Below, piece by piece: positions 24,947 to 36,925 of a stretch of 64,000 nucleotides of DNA. The translations under genes were made by a program, and so were the position numbers. Under the pieces are notes generated by a model. The model made no database searches, was not told where the DNA came from, and saw only the letters and a list, made by a program, of their open reading frames with translations. Within the stretch, counting starts at the first letter, position 1. Each line of letters starts with the position of its first letter. Origin of the DNA: Sphagnum compactum (lineage: Eukaryota > Bryophyta > Sphagnopsida > Sphagnales); the NCBI GenBank assembly GCA_965153455.1, contig OZ234498.1:5642001-5706000 (forward strand). The letters are read 5' to 3'.

Positions 24947-26826
24947 GCTGTGTTTATTATTTCTCTGAAGATTTTTGCCCACTGGAGACTGTCCTTGGAA
25001 TTTAGCCCTAAGTAGGTAATGAATAGAAGGTTTCTCTTGCACCTTATGTTGCACACATGCCAAGTTTGTGACCATGACTTATTTTGCACCCGCCTTTTTT
25101 CCCAAAAGCTTTCTGAAAATTTCTCGCAAGTTTTCTGACACCCACTTAACATGAAGGTGAGCTGCTGTGGTGGTGTGGTAGTGCTTCAAGGATCCTTTTT
25201 ATATAGCAATCCTTTCCCAACTTTATCATCAATAATTTAGTTGAACACATGCCATACACCACAACTGCAGGTAGAGCCATTAAGTGGAGCTACTTCTGTC
25301 ACTATCATAACAAGGGGTGTGTCACTCACACTGTGGCCTTGCCATTTACATTAAAAAGTATCTTCTGGCAAAAGAAGAAGAACTATGGAAACTCAATTAT
25401 ATTTCACCATAGCAAAAATATACCTAATCTTCAAAACAATCCTCTAAAAGAAACCCAAAATCCTTCAAGATATTATTATAACTCTATATTAACTAATCTC
25501 AAGTTTCAACACAAGCCAAAATATCATCTTTCAAAAATCCTCATATAAAAATAGACATATTATTATTACCTAAGGGCCAAAATCGCTTAAGCTACTCTTC
25601 TCTATAATGAATCTAAACACAATATCCTAATTGCCTTGGTAGTACGCAAGGCCAACAAAATTCATTGACCTTGAAGTCATGACTCATTCCACCAGAGCAG
25701 ATTCTGTAACGGTTTACAACAGAGCATTCAAACAATGGCAATAACTATACATGCATGCCATTTTACTACTGTGATGGAGATCAGTGTGTGTTTTCTAGGA
25801 ATTCCTGTTTGTAGCTAAAAAAATGGCAATCATTCCTTGGAAGATGTAGAAAAAGTGGCATAAACTGGAAGTGAAGTACAAATCTTTCATCATCCTTCTA
25901 AGTGTATTTTTTGGCTACACAATGAAAAACATATGTACGAATCTGGTGGTTTTAACTTTTTTTTTTTTTTTTTCTCTCACTTCTGGCAACTGAAAACCTC
26001 TGAAATCACTCTTTTTTCTTCTTTTCAAAATTTTTGAGTCTTTATCACACTGTCTGGGGATATATCACCAGTAAAGAAAAGGCTAATGGAGATATGCTTT
26101 AACAGAGCTTATTACTACTGAACTTGATGCTCACAGAGAGTTCTGAACTTTTTAATTGGCACCCTTTTGACAGCTCTCTTGAGATATATGGCCTCGGTTG
26201 CAGATGATTTTACCAAGCCCTTCAAAACATTTGTCTAGCTTTGTTAAGACTTTAACAAAAGCTCTCGAAGAATTCCAGCTGCCCACTGATAACAGCACTT
26301 TTTTTTTGCTGGATAAAATTAATTTTAAAAATGGGTCCAACAGCCCCTGTTTGAATATTCTAGAATTTTGACAGTAGTGTGTAATGTACAGGGTCCCATT
26401 AATGATTTAGATGCAGATTGTGTCAATCCTGAGAACTGTGGAAGGGGGACCTGCTGATTGTGGTTTTGTCATTTGTGGGCAACATAACAGATTGAGAATT
26501 TTAAATCGTTCGAATCAACAGAAGAGAAATTACCCAACCCCTGGTATTATAAACCAGATTGTAAGTACATGTCTCCATTTGTGTGTATATTGTTGGATTT
26601 GAGAAGCTCAAAGCTGCAGAAATAGCCTCCAGCATGTAGGATTAGAAATCTTTGCAACTTAGAGTTTAACTTTGTTTCGCAATGACAGAAGTGAATGTTG
26701 AGCACCTATTTGCTTTGTACACCCTTGTGTGAACCCTCAAAGTTCACTCAAGTCTCTATCACAATTGTCTACCTCCTTTTGAATATCCTAAAAAGCAACA
26801 AAAGAGGAGGGGAGGGGGGGGGATTT
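24947..26826. other. Intergenic DNA between convergent GST and kinesin genes
   Basis: The two genes converge here, so both 3' UTRs lie at the ends. The middle is AT-rich with a T tract at about 25956-25973 and a G run near 26810. No coding sequence is supported. Confidence 0.55.
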
Positions 26827-29800
26827 TCAGCTGGGTGGAAGAGAATACAATTCAGAAATGCGGGGACCCTGAGCTGTCTGACGGCGAGGGATCCCAATTT
26901 CACATGCATTCACCTTAGCTGCAAACCTTAAGGAACATAGAGACTCATTGAAGGACTTGGAGTCTGGTGAAATGTTGACAAACATCAGAGTCTTTGATTC
27001 GCCTCCAAGGCATGGCTGCAGACATCAGCAACCACAAATTAAGACTAGTTGGGTCTAAAATCATTTTGCAATTTAGCTTAAGTCTTCAAGGAACCAACAT
27101 CCTAAACCATCCACCTTTACTGAAAACAAGTTTGTTTCTTACTTGGAGAAGATATGTGAGCTTGGAGTTGCGGTAGGGCACATGGGGCTCCTTATTGGCA
27201 ATGGCCATGATCACGTCTCCCAGACTTGACAAGCTTTTGTTGATTGCCTGCCACACACTCTTCTGTTAGAGCTTTTCTAGTTGAGTCATCACAAGAATGC
27301 AGAAGAACCACAGGAGGAAGAGGTTCAGACCAAAAGAGAAAATTACCTACCTGGGTTTCTTTGAGACGGTCCCCAGTGGCACCACTTCTAGAAAGACGCT
27401 CACTTCCAGCTAGATCAATGAGATTCAGTACCCCATGAACCTGTTGCTCAGTACTCTGCAAATACAAATCATATCCTAGTTAGTATCCTGTGCTATCGCT
27501 GCTCTAGTGAGATCGACTTGACAGAATTCAATAATTTGACTATTCCTAGCCTTGTTTCATCATATATTAGCCAAAGATTGGTACCTCATTAACACCAGAG
27601 ATCCTTAGAGTGAACACACAGTGGCTTCGTGATGATTGCTCATTCATAGCTGTCTTTCCGACAGACCTGCATAGCAAAATAATTCTGGCTTCAGGCACAA
27701 CAGGATCCATGTGCCTAAGAGCCCTCTATTGAAATGCAAGTTGTAACAGAGAGGGAAGTCGTGGCTGGGTCATGTTCTGCACTAAACTGTCCAAATGATT
27801 TGCTTTTTTCATCACTATTCTGGCGAGTCGGACATTCAAGCTGTCTAGGTTTAGTGCATCAACCTGCTTTGGGATGCTTGATGAAGCAGATTTGACACCT
27901 CCTTCCATTGGGTAACATCTACAAGTGTAAGGTCAGATACACTAGTGTTTCCATTCTGATCATGCTTCACCACATACTGTTTTGAGCTCTCTGTGTTCAC
28001 TGGTGCTTTTGCCAACAAATCGCGGATGGTCTCATTGTAAATCTCCAGCATGGATGCCTGACACACATTTTGGATGGGGTCATTGAACCTGTTGAATCTG
28101 ATGCAAGTTCACTAGCCTATTGCAGTGACTGCAAGAATCAGCTCAAAATAAGCCAATGTGTTTTATCCTGTGTGCACACTATTCCTGCAGGAGAACCATA
28201 TGTACATATCAGCACACACCTGCATTCGAAAGCTCCAGCCCTGAGCAGAGAGAGCCTGGCTTGACTGAAAAACTTGCTCCAGTGATCGAGGAATCACACC
28301 TCCCTCTCCAGGAACCTCTGGATTGCCAAGCATTGTATGAGTCTTCCCAGACCCTGTTTGCCCATATGCAAACATACAGACCTGCAATAGAAATAGGAAG
28401 GCCAATTCATCAGCAGGAGAAAACATCCAATCTTGCCAAATCCAACAGTAGCTAATGCTATGTGTTGATGATTCATAATCACCAAAGAGAAAGAAAAGAG
28501 ACAAACCTTGTAGCCATCAAGGGCACTCTGGACAAGTTGTGAGATTTCTACAAAGACATGTTCTTGCTTCACCTCTGGTCCAAACACTTTGTCAAATGAA
28601 AAGAAGTGTCTTGGCCCACCTGAAGACAACAGGACCCAGTGGAGTCAATCAAAATTCAAACAGGTCAGAAGCCATTTTATGTGCTGAAAATATGATTCAG
28701 ATTTCTCTGCTGAATTGAACCATGTTCTTCTGTTGTAACAGTGTTTCCTTTACCTGTTGTCTGAAGGAGCTCAATGCCATCACCCTGTAGCTCAGTGGAA
28801 GTTGGATATTGCACAACTGACATTGACTCTTTCTCCTCATCATATGGCAGTAGAGGTCGCACTCTACAGAATACTCGAATATTTCCTTTCAGTTCCTGCA
28901 ATCATTTCCAAAAAACATTTATGAGGTCCCAGTTTCAGAGGCTGGCATAAGGCGAAGAACAAAGTGCACAAGTTTGGTACCAAGATAAATCAAAATCCAG
29001 GAACTGGAAGTAAGGAAAATATACCAGGATTGTGTTATGTAGTTTGCGACGAAGAAGCTCACCCTCCTGGACTTTTTGTTCTGCTTTCACCAGGCGCTCC
29101 CGGAGTTCAGCATATTGAGCTTGATGCTCAGCACCTTCAACTTTCTGCTGTGACAACTGGGCTCTTGCAAACTGCACACCACCCCAATAGCAACTGCAAT
29201 TTATGTCTCTGGCCTAGTCATGCATCTTCTTTCTACAACAGAGTCACTTATACAGATTGCAAGAAGGCTATGTGACAACTTGGAGGGGCTCTGATTGAAA
29301 ATAACCTGCAGACTCTGCTGAGCACTGTCAAGCTGCTGGCGCAGGACAGCAATATGTTCATTTGCTGATGAATAGCTCTCCTGAAATGTCCTCCACATAA
29401 TGTATCAGACTCCTCTGTTACCTTTCATTAAGGTGATTGCACACCGCAAATCATCAATAGGCATGGCAGTCAGGCAGGCAGTCACATGTGAAGAAAACCA
29501 GGTTACTCAAGAACAGTCCTGCAGAGAAACCAGGAAGGAAAAGTTTTGACAAACAAATACCTCCAGCACAACAGCCTTCTTGCCTAGGAGCTCTACTTCT
29601 GCCATAGACTTGCCACTCCACTCCTTGTACATCGAATTCTCTGCTGAGAGGGCTTGCACCTACACATCTCAATCATAAAACCAATTTGAATTCACTATGC
29701 TTCATTGTGACTCTTGGTCTTCTAGATTCCTACAACATGCACGTGCAGATGAATAGGCTGAAGGAAAATAAAGCACCTGAGTTGCTCGCTGATCTCGATC

Positions 29801-31523
29801 ATCTGAAATGCGCTGAAGCTCCACTCTCAAACGATCTGCATCATCCATCAACGATTTATTCTGCACAAGCTTTTCTTGTAAGCTTGCCTTGGCTGCGTCA
29901 AGTTGGGAAGAGAGAGCAGTTGAATGCCCACGTAGGGTGCTCAGATTCTCCATAATTGCTACCTTCTCCTTCTGAGTGCGGGAAATCACTTCAGCAGCAC
30001 TACTGGCTTCACTCTGCAGTTTAGTATTGTACTGCTGTAGTGAGGTGTTGTACTCTTGCAACCTTTTGTTGACATCTTGTAATAAACCTACTTGCTGTGC
30101 TGATGTGACGAGTTCAGCCTGAAGTGTTTCAATGCTATGTTGGAGATTAGCTTGATCTTTCTCACCAGCTCGAAGTGCCTCTGCATCTTTCTCACGTGCC
30201 AGCAGAAGTGCCTGCAACAAAGGCAATACTCCAACAGATGAATCCAAAGACCAAAAATGGAACACTCTACCACAATCTGTAGAAATTACTAAAAAGGACA
30301 CCTAACTCATATCAGTGAAATACAATACCTCTTTCTGTGCCTCCGCATCTTTCAGCCGTTCTTCAAGACCAGTACATAAGGACTTCAACTCCACGAGCCC
30401 AGATTCCAGGACATCTTGCTTGCTTCTCATTTCTTCCTCTGCAAAACCAGTCATACAACAACCCAATTCCATAGCTGACTCCTTCAAAGTGGGATGCCTC
30501 AAATGGTGTGGATGGAGGAAGCTGGTTTGTTTATATCTGGTTTTCAGATCAACGAATCTTTGCCCTCGATCATTGACACTAAAATCCATCTTCAATCAAT
30601 GCAAGGTTCTCTCTGATCATGATTTTTTTCTGAACAGAATTTTTTTGTGACACGATGCCTCTGTGCAGTATAACACAATAGTTGCAGAAATGGAAAAAAT
30701 GGTTTTTAGAGCGAGGCAAGACAAGACACCAGTTTCAGCCCGGCTCTGTTTCACATCCTCCAGCTGCTTCATTAGAACCTCCTTCTCACAGGTGTGTGTG
30801 GCGTCAAGCTCTTGGAATGCACGAATGCAAGCTCGGAGCTTCTTGATATAGTCCATCATCTGTTCACACTTGCCCTGCTACCCAACACCCATCCCCGATG
30901 GATTTTCTCATTTACTATCTGTTTTCCATTTTATCAAGCGGTGTACTCCATGCTTTCTTCCTCTCTCTACACAACCCTCATCGATTCTCCTATGATTTTC
31001 TTATGATTCTCAAAACCCCAAGCAACCCTAATCAGGATCTCAGCTCAGGGCAGGGCATCCATCGAAATGCCAGCATCTACTAAAACGTACAGAGATGTTG
31101 ATGATTCTGGTCTGAAGTATAAATGTCTCAAGAAAAAAAAGAAGCAAAACGCACCTTGAAATCGAACTTTGTCTTCCCCACCATCTTCATCCCCAGTAGG
31201 GCTTCAACATCCGACGGCAATGTGGAGGCGGCATCTCCTCCTCCTGCCGCAAGAGCGTCTCCTTGCAGTAAAGCTTTCCCAGCAGGACTACTACTACTAG
31301 ACTCCACCAGACGTACGTTGAGCATGGATGCAAAAGCTCGTCTCTGCTGCGTTCTCAGCTTCACACCCGTCGACGACCCTAACTCCTTGGCGGTAACTTT
31401 TCTCTTCTTCTCTACCGGCGTCGTCTCCTGCCCATTACTATTCTCTTTCTGCACATGCTGTTGTGGTTGCTGTTGCGGCGTCCCCCGTCCCCAACCGGCC
31501 TTGCGCGCACTGAGCGTTGCCAT
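26827..31523 (-). CDS. KIN14: Minus-end-directed kinesin-14 (ATK/KIN-14 type, C-terminal motor), 15 exons
   Basis: Exons on the minus strand: 31523-31155, 30874-30730, 30438-30329, 30211-29777, 29659-29561, 29380-29306, 29171-29025, 28895-28754, 28619-28507, 28381-28220, 28057-27864, 27666-27585, 27455-27351, 27247-27143, 27015-26827. They join in phase to 823 residues, near the ~790 of Arabidopsis ATK1/ATK5. A basic Ser/Gln-rich tail of about 125 residues is followed by a coiled coil at about 130-455 ([22 protein letters not shown]). The kinesin-14 neck [20 protein letters not shown] joins the motor. The P-loop GQTGSGKT is at about 552-559, NEQSSRSH (switch I) at 672-679 and DLAGSE (switch II) at 705-710. 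The chain ends soon after [14 protein letters not shown] kinesins crosslink and focus spindle microtubules. All key motor residues are present and the gene looks intact. Confidence 0.96.
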
Positions 31524-31948
31524 ACTAGGCCTCACCAAATCCAAACCCGAAAAGGGAACAAACAAACAAACCAACCCTCGATACACACACACACACAAAA
31601 CTTCCCGTTCTCGGCGCTCAATGGGCCATTCACGTTCCCGTCAATTGCAATGGCAAAAACCAGTAGCAACTGACTAGTGCGGCATTAGAAAGGCCATCGC
31701 TTTGAGGCAAAAGAACGATCTTTCCAGCCAGCGACCACGAGAAGGGGAATCCGAAACACGCAGAGAAGAAGGACGACGACGACGACGAGCGCGACGAAGA
31801 CTAAGCTCGCAACAGAAACAGGCGACAAAACGAACAGGCGCCAGGGCCGTCCATCAATGTGCATCGTACGGTGATCGACGAGTCCGGGAATTTTCAAATT
31901 TTGTGGATTATAGCCGTTGGGGAGGGTATCTGCCTACCTACCTACCTA

Positions 31949-31979
<31 letters not shown>

Positions 31980-32060
31980 ACCTCCCTGCCTGCCTGCCTG
32001 CGTCAATGGACTGTTGGACTTGACTTGCGTCGCAGCGCTTGGTAGGTAGGTGATGGGTGG
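31524..32060 (-). promoter_or_regulatory. Kinesin promoter/5' UTR with a CCTG/CCTA repeat
   Basis: This block is more GC-rich than the DNA beyond 32060. It holds an AC run at about 31582-31598 and a CCTA/CCTG tetranucleotide array at about 31932-32000. The array is 5' of the kinesin start by about 410 bp. No TATA box was fixed. Confidence 0.5.
31932..32000. repeat. CCTA/CCTG tetranucleotide microsatellite
   Basis: About 17 units of CCTA then CCTG, with a few interruptions, lie upstream of the kinesin gene. Confidence 0.9.
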
Positions 32061-32214
32061 GTCCGTAGACTAAGTTTACTGATTTTATTTCAATTTTTTT
32101 TTCAGTTTTTAATTTTTAATTTTAATTTTAAATATTCGTCAAATTTCTGCCACAGCTTCCACCATATAGGCCAAAAAATATATAAATGATTCTCAAAATA
32201 TTCTACATTCAGAA
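32061..32214. other. AT-rich DNA, nothing recognised
   Basis: Simple AT-rich sequence leads into the repeat cluster that follows. Confidence 0.5.
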
Positions 32215-33180
32215 GTGGTATATAGCCAAATTTTGGCTAATTCTTCTTCTTGTGGGTTATCATCAATTTGGTTACATCACAAAAAAGAAAAATCAAATTA
32301 TTAAAATAAAATAAATTTATAATTTAAAAATTTTAAAAAATGAAAAAAAAAAAAACCATGCCACCAGACCAGCCACTAGATATCAGTGATTTTATTCAGG
32401 AATTTTATTTATGTTGTAGCCAAAGTGGCGATCATTCACAAGAAAATTTAGTCAAATTTGGCTATAGACCATATATGAATGTAGAAACATTTAAGAAGCC
32501 TTTTAACATATTGCCTAAAAATTTGGCAATTGTTTTAAAAATTTGAAAGCTGGTGAATTAGGGCAAATTTTGCACAAAAGTCCTTTGAATATATATATAT
32601 ATATATATATATCCAATCATGTCAAAAAAATGTGTGTAAAAAAATCACCAAAAATAAAAAGCACTAACATCCATTGATATTTTTTTTCAGGGAAATTTTT
32701 AATGCAGAATTTTTTTGGTCACAAAATTGCTACATTGACTTGTATATCCATAAGAAGACATGGTGAAATTGGCATCCCTAGAGGAATTTAGCCAAATTTA
32801 GTTATAAAATATATATATGAAGCACCAAACTTGAATAAACCCTATTTATTTATTTGCTAACAATTGGAAACCAAGTATAATAATTATGGTGATTTTTACT
32901 ACTTTTTTTTCTCACTTGTACTGAATGAAACTTTGAAACCCTAAAAATAAATCACTTCTCTTTTGAAATCTTTGATTTTTTTAATTTCATTTTTAGGGGC
33001 AAAATTTCACCGATAAAACAAAGATGGCCCTCTAGTGTGTGTGTGTGTGTGTGTTCTTTTTATGAATTTTGAGATACACCCAAAGTGGTGATTGTCCATA
33101 GGAAGATGTAATGAAAGTGGGAAAAGCTCCCGAGGAGGATTTAGCCAAATTTGGCTATAAATCAAATATGAAAACAATGA
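32215..33180. repeat. Cluster of four copies of a repeat with a TAGCCAAATTTGGCTA core
   Basis: Copies lie at about 32215-32283 (inverted), 32411-32490, 32735-32835 and 33061-33180. Each has, in order, a phrase like GTAGCCAAAGTGGTGATCAT, a short variable spacer, then TTTAGCCAAATTTGGCTATA and usually an ATATGAA tail. In the fourth copy the 16-base core at 33142-33157 is a perfect palindrome. TA runs lie between copies (about 32588-32612) and a TG run at about 33035-33053. No coding capacity is seen; a small non-autonomous element is the simplest reading. Confidence 0.7.
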
Positions 33181-34233
33181 GTTGGAATAAAAAAATTCTA
33201 TTTTTTCATTCAAATTTTAATAATATGAAAAGAATGAAAGATATGAAAATATGTATATTTAATGATAATTGACATGGATTTTGTTGAGTTCATCATAAAA
33301 TACTCTTTAAAAAAAGGAAATCTAGCAAAACAAATTCTTCGAAAAATGTAATGTTTTTCATTGATGAGTGCCATGTATGTAGTAGAAAGAATCCCATGTG
33401 CATAAGATGGACATAAATAATGATGAACTATTTGAAACCATATGCATAAGATTGGATGCCTCTTGTGATCGGATAGTACCTTGAATTTGATTTTACATTT
33501 TTTTTTTCATTTTCATTGTTAAATATTAAAATCAAGCCAATGAAAAGGTGAAGGGTATTTATTGATTCCATTTGACTATTAGTTGCATAGAAGCACAAAT
33601 TTAACAAACAATCACCACAATGAACAATTAATAAAGATCTAGTGATAGGAAATTGAAAACTAAACACTTTCCCTCGAATGGCACATAATAAAAGTGAAAT
33701 AAATATCCAAAACATTCATTAAAAATTTGTGAAATGTAATTAAAAAAAGAAAAAGATGATAAGCAAGAACCTTTGAAATTATTGTTTAAAAATTGCAACA
33801 AATAATAACAAGCACAAAGATGATAATTCAAACAATGTACTACTACTAAAGTTCATAGGAAACAAACTTTCGCAAAAATGTTAAAACAACAATCAATAAT
33901 CTCTAAGCTTTCGTACAAACGTTTTCACAAGTAACAAAACTTTTGTTCAAATGTCACAACAAATATTTGAATATTAAATAACTATAACAATTAAAAAGTG
34001 CAAATATGATATTTCAAAAGCAAATAATTAAGATACCTAAAACGCTTTCATTGAAAGATTGTGGCAAGCATTAGCAATAATTTCAGAATGACAAGCAATA
34101 ATATTTTTGAACCTTTTGTCCAAAAATCTTTGTAAGAACCAACAAAAATAAACTTGAGTGCAAACTAAGGAAATAGTAAAAGAAAAGAAGAAAGGGGAAG
34201 GAAAAGTGTATGGGGCATAAAGGAAAAAAATTT
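33181..34233. other. AT-rich intergenic DNA, nothing recognised
   Basis: Only minus-strand frames of 60-95 codons of low complexity appear, with no family signature. Confidence 0.55.
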
Positions 34234-34552
34234 AACTCTATGGTTGGAAGAAAGAAAATTTCAATGGTGATGCTGAAAGTTCAAAGGGAAGATCATGACC
34301 TCAAACCCGACACCCAAATTGAACTCTAGGGTTGGAAGAAAAACAAAATTCAAAGGTGATGTTGAAAGTTCAAAGGGAAGACAATGATTTCAAACCCTAA
34401 ACCTAAATTGAATTCTAGGGTTGGAAGAAAGAAAATTTCAAAGATGATGTTGAAAGTTCAAAGGGAAAACAATGACCTCAAACCCTACACGTAAATTGAA
34501 CTCTAGGATTGAAAGAAAGAAAATTTCAAAGATGATGTTGAAATTTCCAAAG
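34234..34552. repeat. 88-89 bp tandem repeat, about 3.6 copies
   Basis: Units begin AACTCTAGGGTTGGAAGAAA at 34234, 34322, 34411 and 34499 and carry a GATGTTGAAAGTTCAAAGGG middle and a CTCAAACCCTA end. They differ at several positions, so the array is not recent. Confidence 0.9.
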
Positions 34553-35271
34553 CCCATTTGGATGGATTTGAATGCAAATATTTACAAATGAATATTAAAA
34601 TATGGGCTTATTTTTTTCTGAAAATTTCCAATAACATCAACCCTTTATGTCGAAAAGTCCCAAAAATTCAGATTTAAAGGCAACCCAAATCAAACCTTGG
34701 GCTATGTAGGCAAATGCAATTTATTGTGAACTGATTGATCACAAGTACAACAAGAGAGTTGTGATAGCTCTTGAACATTTAATAACTATATTCCTTACAT
34801 GTTGAAAAGTTCAAAATTAAAAAAACTCATTTGCTAAAGTTCAAATAAATTATTTGGCACTTTTGCAAGAGTGCCAAAGGTAACTAGGTACTAGGGTATG
34901 CTAGTCAAGAACTAAAGCAATCATACATCTAACTAAGGGTGGTGGTTTGCAAGACACTAGGTAGACAAGCTTGAAACTAGAGCACCTCTATGTGTAATCT
35001 TGATGGAAGAGATGATGATGCATTTGTGCTTTGGTGTTTTGCTTGAGTACGTGATCCCAAACAAAAACAAAAAAAAACAAACATTTACAATTCCATTTGC
35101 TTTAGGGTTTAGGGTATGATGAGTTCCAAACACAAGCAATACATTCTTGTCTTCCAAGAGGCAGAAGTTGGAGCCAAGATTGAACTCGAAAAGCACCACA
35201 AAAGACTAGATAAATAAATTCCATGAGCTGAGTGCGGCCGGCAGGGAAGCAGCTAGCTAGCTGCTAACTCT
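34553..35271. other. AT-rich DNA leading to the CYSTM 3' end
   Basis: No gene is seen. A TTTAGGGTTTAGGG pair lies at about 35103-35116. The part next to 35271 is the presumed CYSTM 3' UTR. Confidence 0.5.
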
Positions 35272-35604
35272 TTAGAATCCACAGCAGCAAGGCCCATGGC
35301 AAGGCCAAGTGATACACCAGCAACAGACAAAAAGAGCAGCAAGAGCGTTGGCGAAACTGTTCTTCCTCCTCCTCTCGTCTGAATGTTGAGGACAGTAGTT
35401 GTAACTGCCTGGGTAGTTGTTGTAACCTTTGTTTGGTGGATTCATGTTGTATCCTTGGAATCCATCAGGTCTCACAAACTGGGGCGGTTGCACATACGGT
35501 GGTTGTTGTTCTCCTCCTCCTCCTGCGGTTGCTACATCGCCTCCTTGTACCGCTTGCCCAGGTACTGGGTATCCCCGAGCCATTTGCCCCTTCCTGTAAT
35601 TCAT
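35272..35604 (-). CDS. Cysteine-rich transmembrane (CYSTM) domain protein
   Basis: A single-exon frame of 110 residues starts MNYRKGQMARGYPVPGQ. A Gly/Pro/Tyr/Asn-rich middle (NKGYNNYPGSYNY) leads to a tail with FANALAALFVCCWC and CHGPCCCGF at the very end. A proline- and glycine-rich soluble part followed by a short Cys-rich hydrophobic C-terminus is the CYSTM layout. Such plant proteins sit at the plasma membrane and are linked to stress tolerance. The ATG at 35604 is used; the frame opens 10 codons earlier but only with GTG. A repeat array lies just upstream. The family call rests on layout and cysteine pattern. Confidence 0.75.
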   Translation of the reverse strand: MNYRKGQMARGYPVPGQAVQGGDVATAGGGGEQQPPYVQPPQFVRPDGFQGYNMNPPNKGYNNYPGSYNYCPQHSDERRRKNSFANALAALFVCCWCITWPCHGPCCCGF

Positions 35605-35654
35605 GTTGCAGACCCAATCTTCTCTTTCTCCCACACTCTGTCTTCTGGTCCAGG

Positions 35655-35865
35655 ACTACTACTACTACTACTACCTCTTAGTATGCAAACAACCCAACAA
35701 CACAAAGTAGTACTTCTACGACCACTTAGTATGCAAACAACCCAACAACACAAAGTACTACTACTACTACTACCACTGAGTATGCAAACAACCCAACAAC
35801 ACAAAGTACTACTACTACTACTACTACCACTTAGGATGCAAACAACCCAACAACACAAACTAGTC
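35655..35865. repeat. Minisatellite of ~50 bp units upstream of the CYSTM gene
   Basis: Four units contain GTATGCAAACAACCCAACAA (the last with GGATGC) and end in CACAAAGTA or CACAAACTA, separated by CTA trinucleotide runs of variable length. The array starts about 50 bp from the CYSTM ATG, so it lies in its 5' UTR or core promoter. Confidence 0.92.
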
Positions 35866-36228
35866 AAAAACTCACTTGTGTGAAACAGCTAGAAAAAAGA
35901 GTGGGTTTTTTGTGATAAATATTCGCACAGCGGTTTCAGAGTAGGAATAACAAAACCCAAACTGTGCTGCAAAACACAACCCCAAAGTGTTGACGTTATT
36001 GCTGCAAGTTTTGAGAGAAAAATTGAGTTGTGAAGATCATCAGGGTTTTGAGGGCATTTCTCTGTTGCTTAGGCAACACTACAAAACTTTTCCCTGGACT
36101 AAACTTAGCTTAGGTAGTAGTGTGCACAAAAGCATGTGCATTGAAGTGGGTCCCAAGTCCCCACTACCCTCTCCCTACAACAAGTTGCAAGTTTGCTGTG
36201 GTTGTGTTTCAGCCATATCTATGTATAT

Positions 36229-36300
36229 GGGTTTAGGGTTTAGGGTTATAGGGTTATAGGTTCCTTTCAGGGTTTAGGGTTTAGGGTTATAGGGTTATAT
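36229..36300. repeat. Two telomere-like TTTAGGG/TTATAGGG blocks
   Basis: Two near-identical blocks of GGGTTTAGGGTTTAGGGTTA followed by TAGGGTTATA are separated by about 10 bp. They are short interstitial telomere-type repeats upstream of the CYSTM gene. Confidence 0.8.
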
Positions 36301-36462
36301 AATCCTTTTAAAAGGTTTTTTTTGTTTTTTCCTCCAAGCCTTGTGCCAGCCAAGGGAGGCTCAGCAGTTTTTTATTTATTTAATAAATAAATAAATTTAT
36401 TTAAAAATTTTATTTTTTATTTTTATTTTTAATTAATTAATTAATTTAAACTTATAAGATTT

Positions 36463-36925
36463 TGTGATGTAGCCAAGGTGGTGATCATCCAAAAATAATT
36501 TAGCCAATTTGGCTACATACTATATATGAAAGTAGAAAAGTAATAGAATCTTTCAATATTCTTGGCTGTTTACTAGAACTTATCATGAAAATTTGGAGAT
36601 TTGGAAAAAAAAAAAAAACTCTTTTGAAATATCTGGTGAACTTTTTTTTCATGAAAAATCCTGTGTATATGGGTCATGAGTGGGTGGGTTTTTATTTATT
36701 TTTTTTTTTTTTAAAAGTTGAAATTTGGTGAAAAGTCACCAATAAGGGGGAAAAAAAAAACACTTTGCTCTTATTCCTTAATATCAAGTGTTTTTTTTCC
36801 AGTAATTTCTTTAAATGTGGCCTAAGTAGTGATCATCCATAGGAAAATGAAAAAAAAAATGGTGATCGTGACTAGAAACATTTAGCCAAATCTGGCTATA
36901 AGCCATATCTGAAGTGCAATTTTTT
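36463..36925. repeat. Two more copies of the TAGCCAAATTTGGCTA-core repeat
   Basis: Copies at about 36463-36535 (TAGCCAATTTGGCTA) and 36815-36925 (TAGCCAAATCTGGCTA) have the same lead phrase GTAGCCAAGGTGGTGATCAT and the same tail ATATATGAA or ATATCTGAA as the cluster at 32.2-33.2 kb. Confidence 0.7.

Noticed and set aside
35383-35883. Plus-strand frame of 166 codons over the CYSTM region
   Set aside because: It is antisense to the CYSTM gene and then runs through the minisatellite, giving repeated Leu and MQTTQQHK text.
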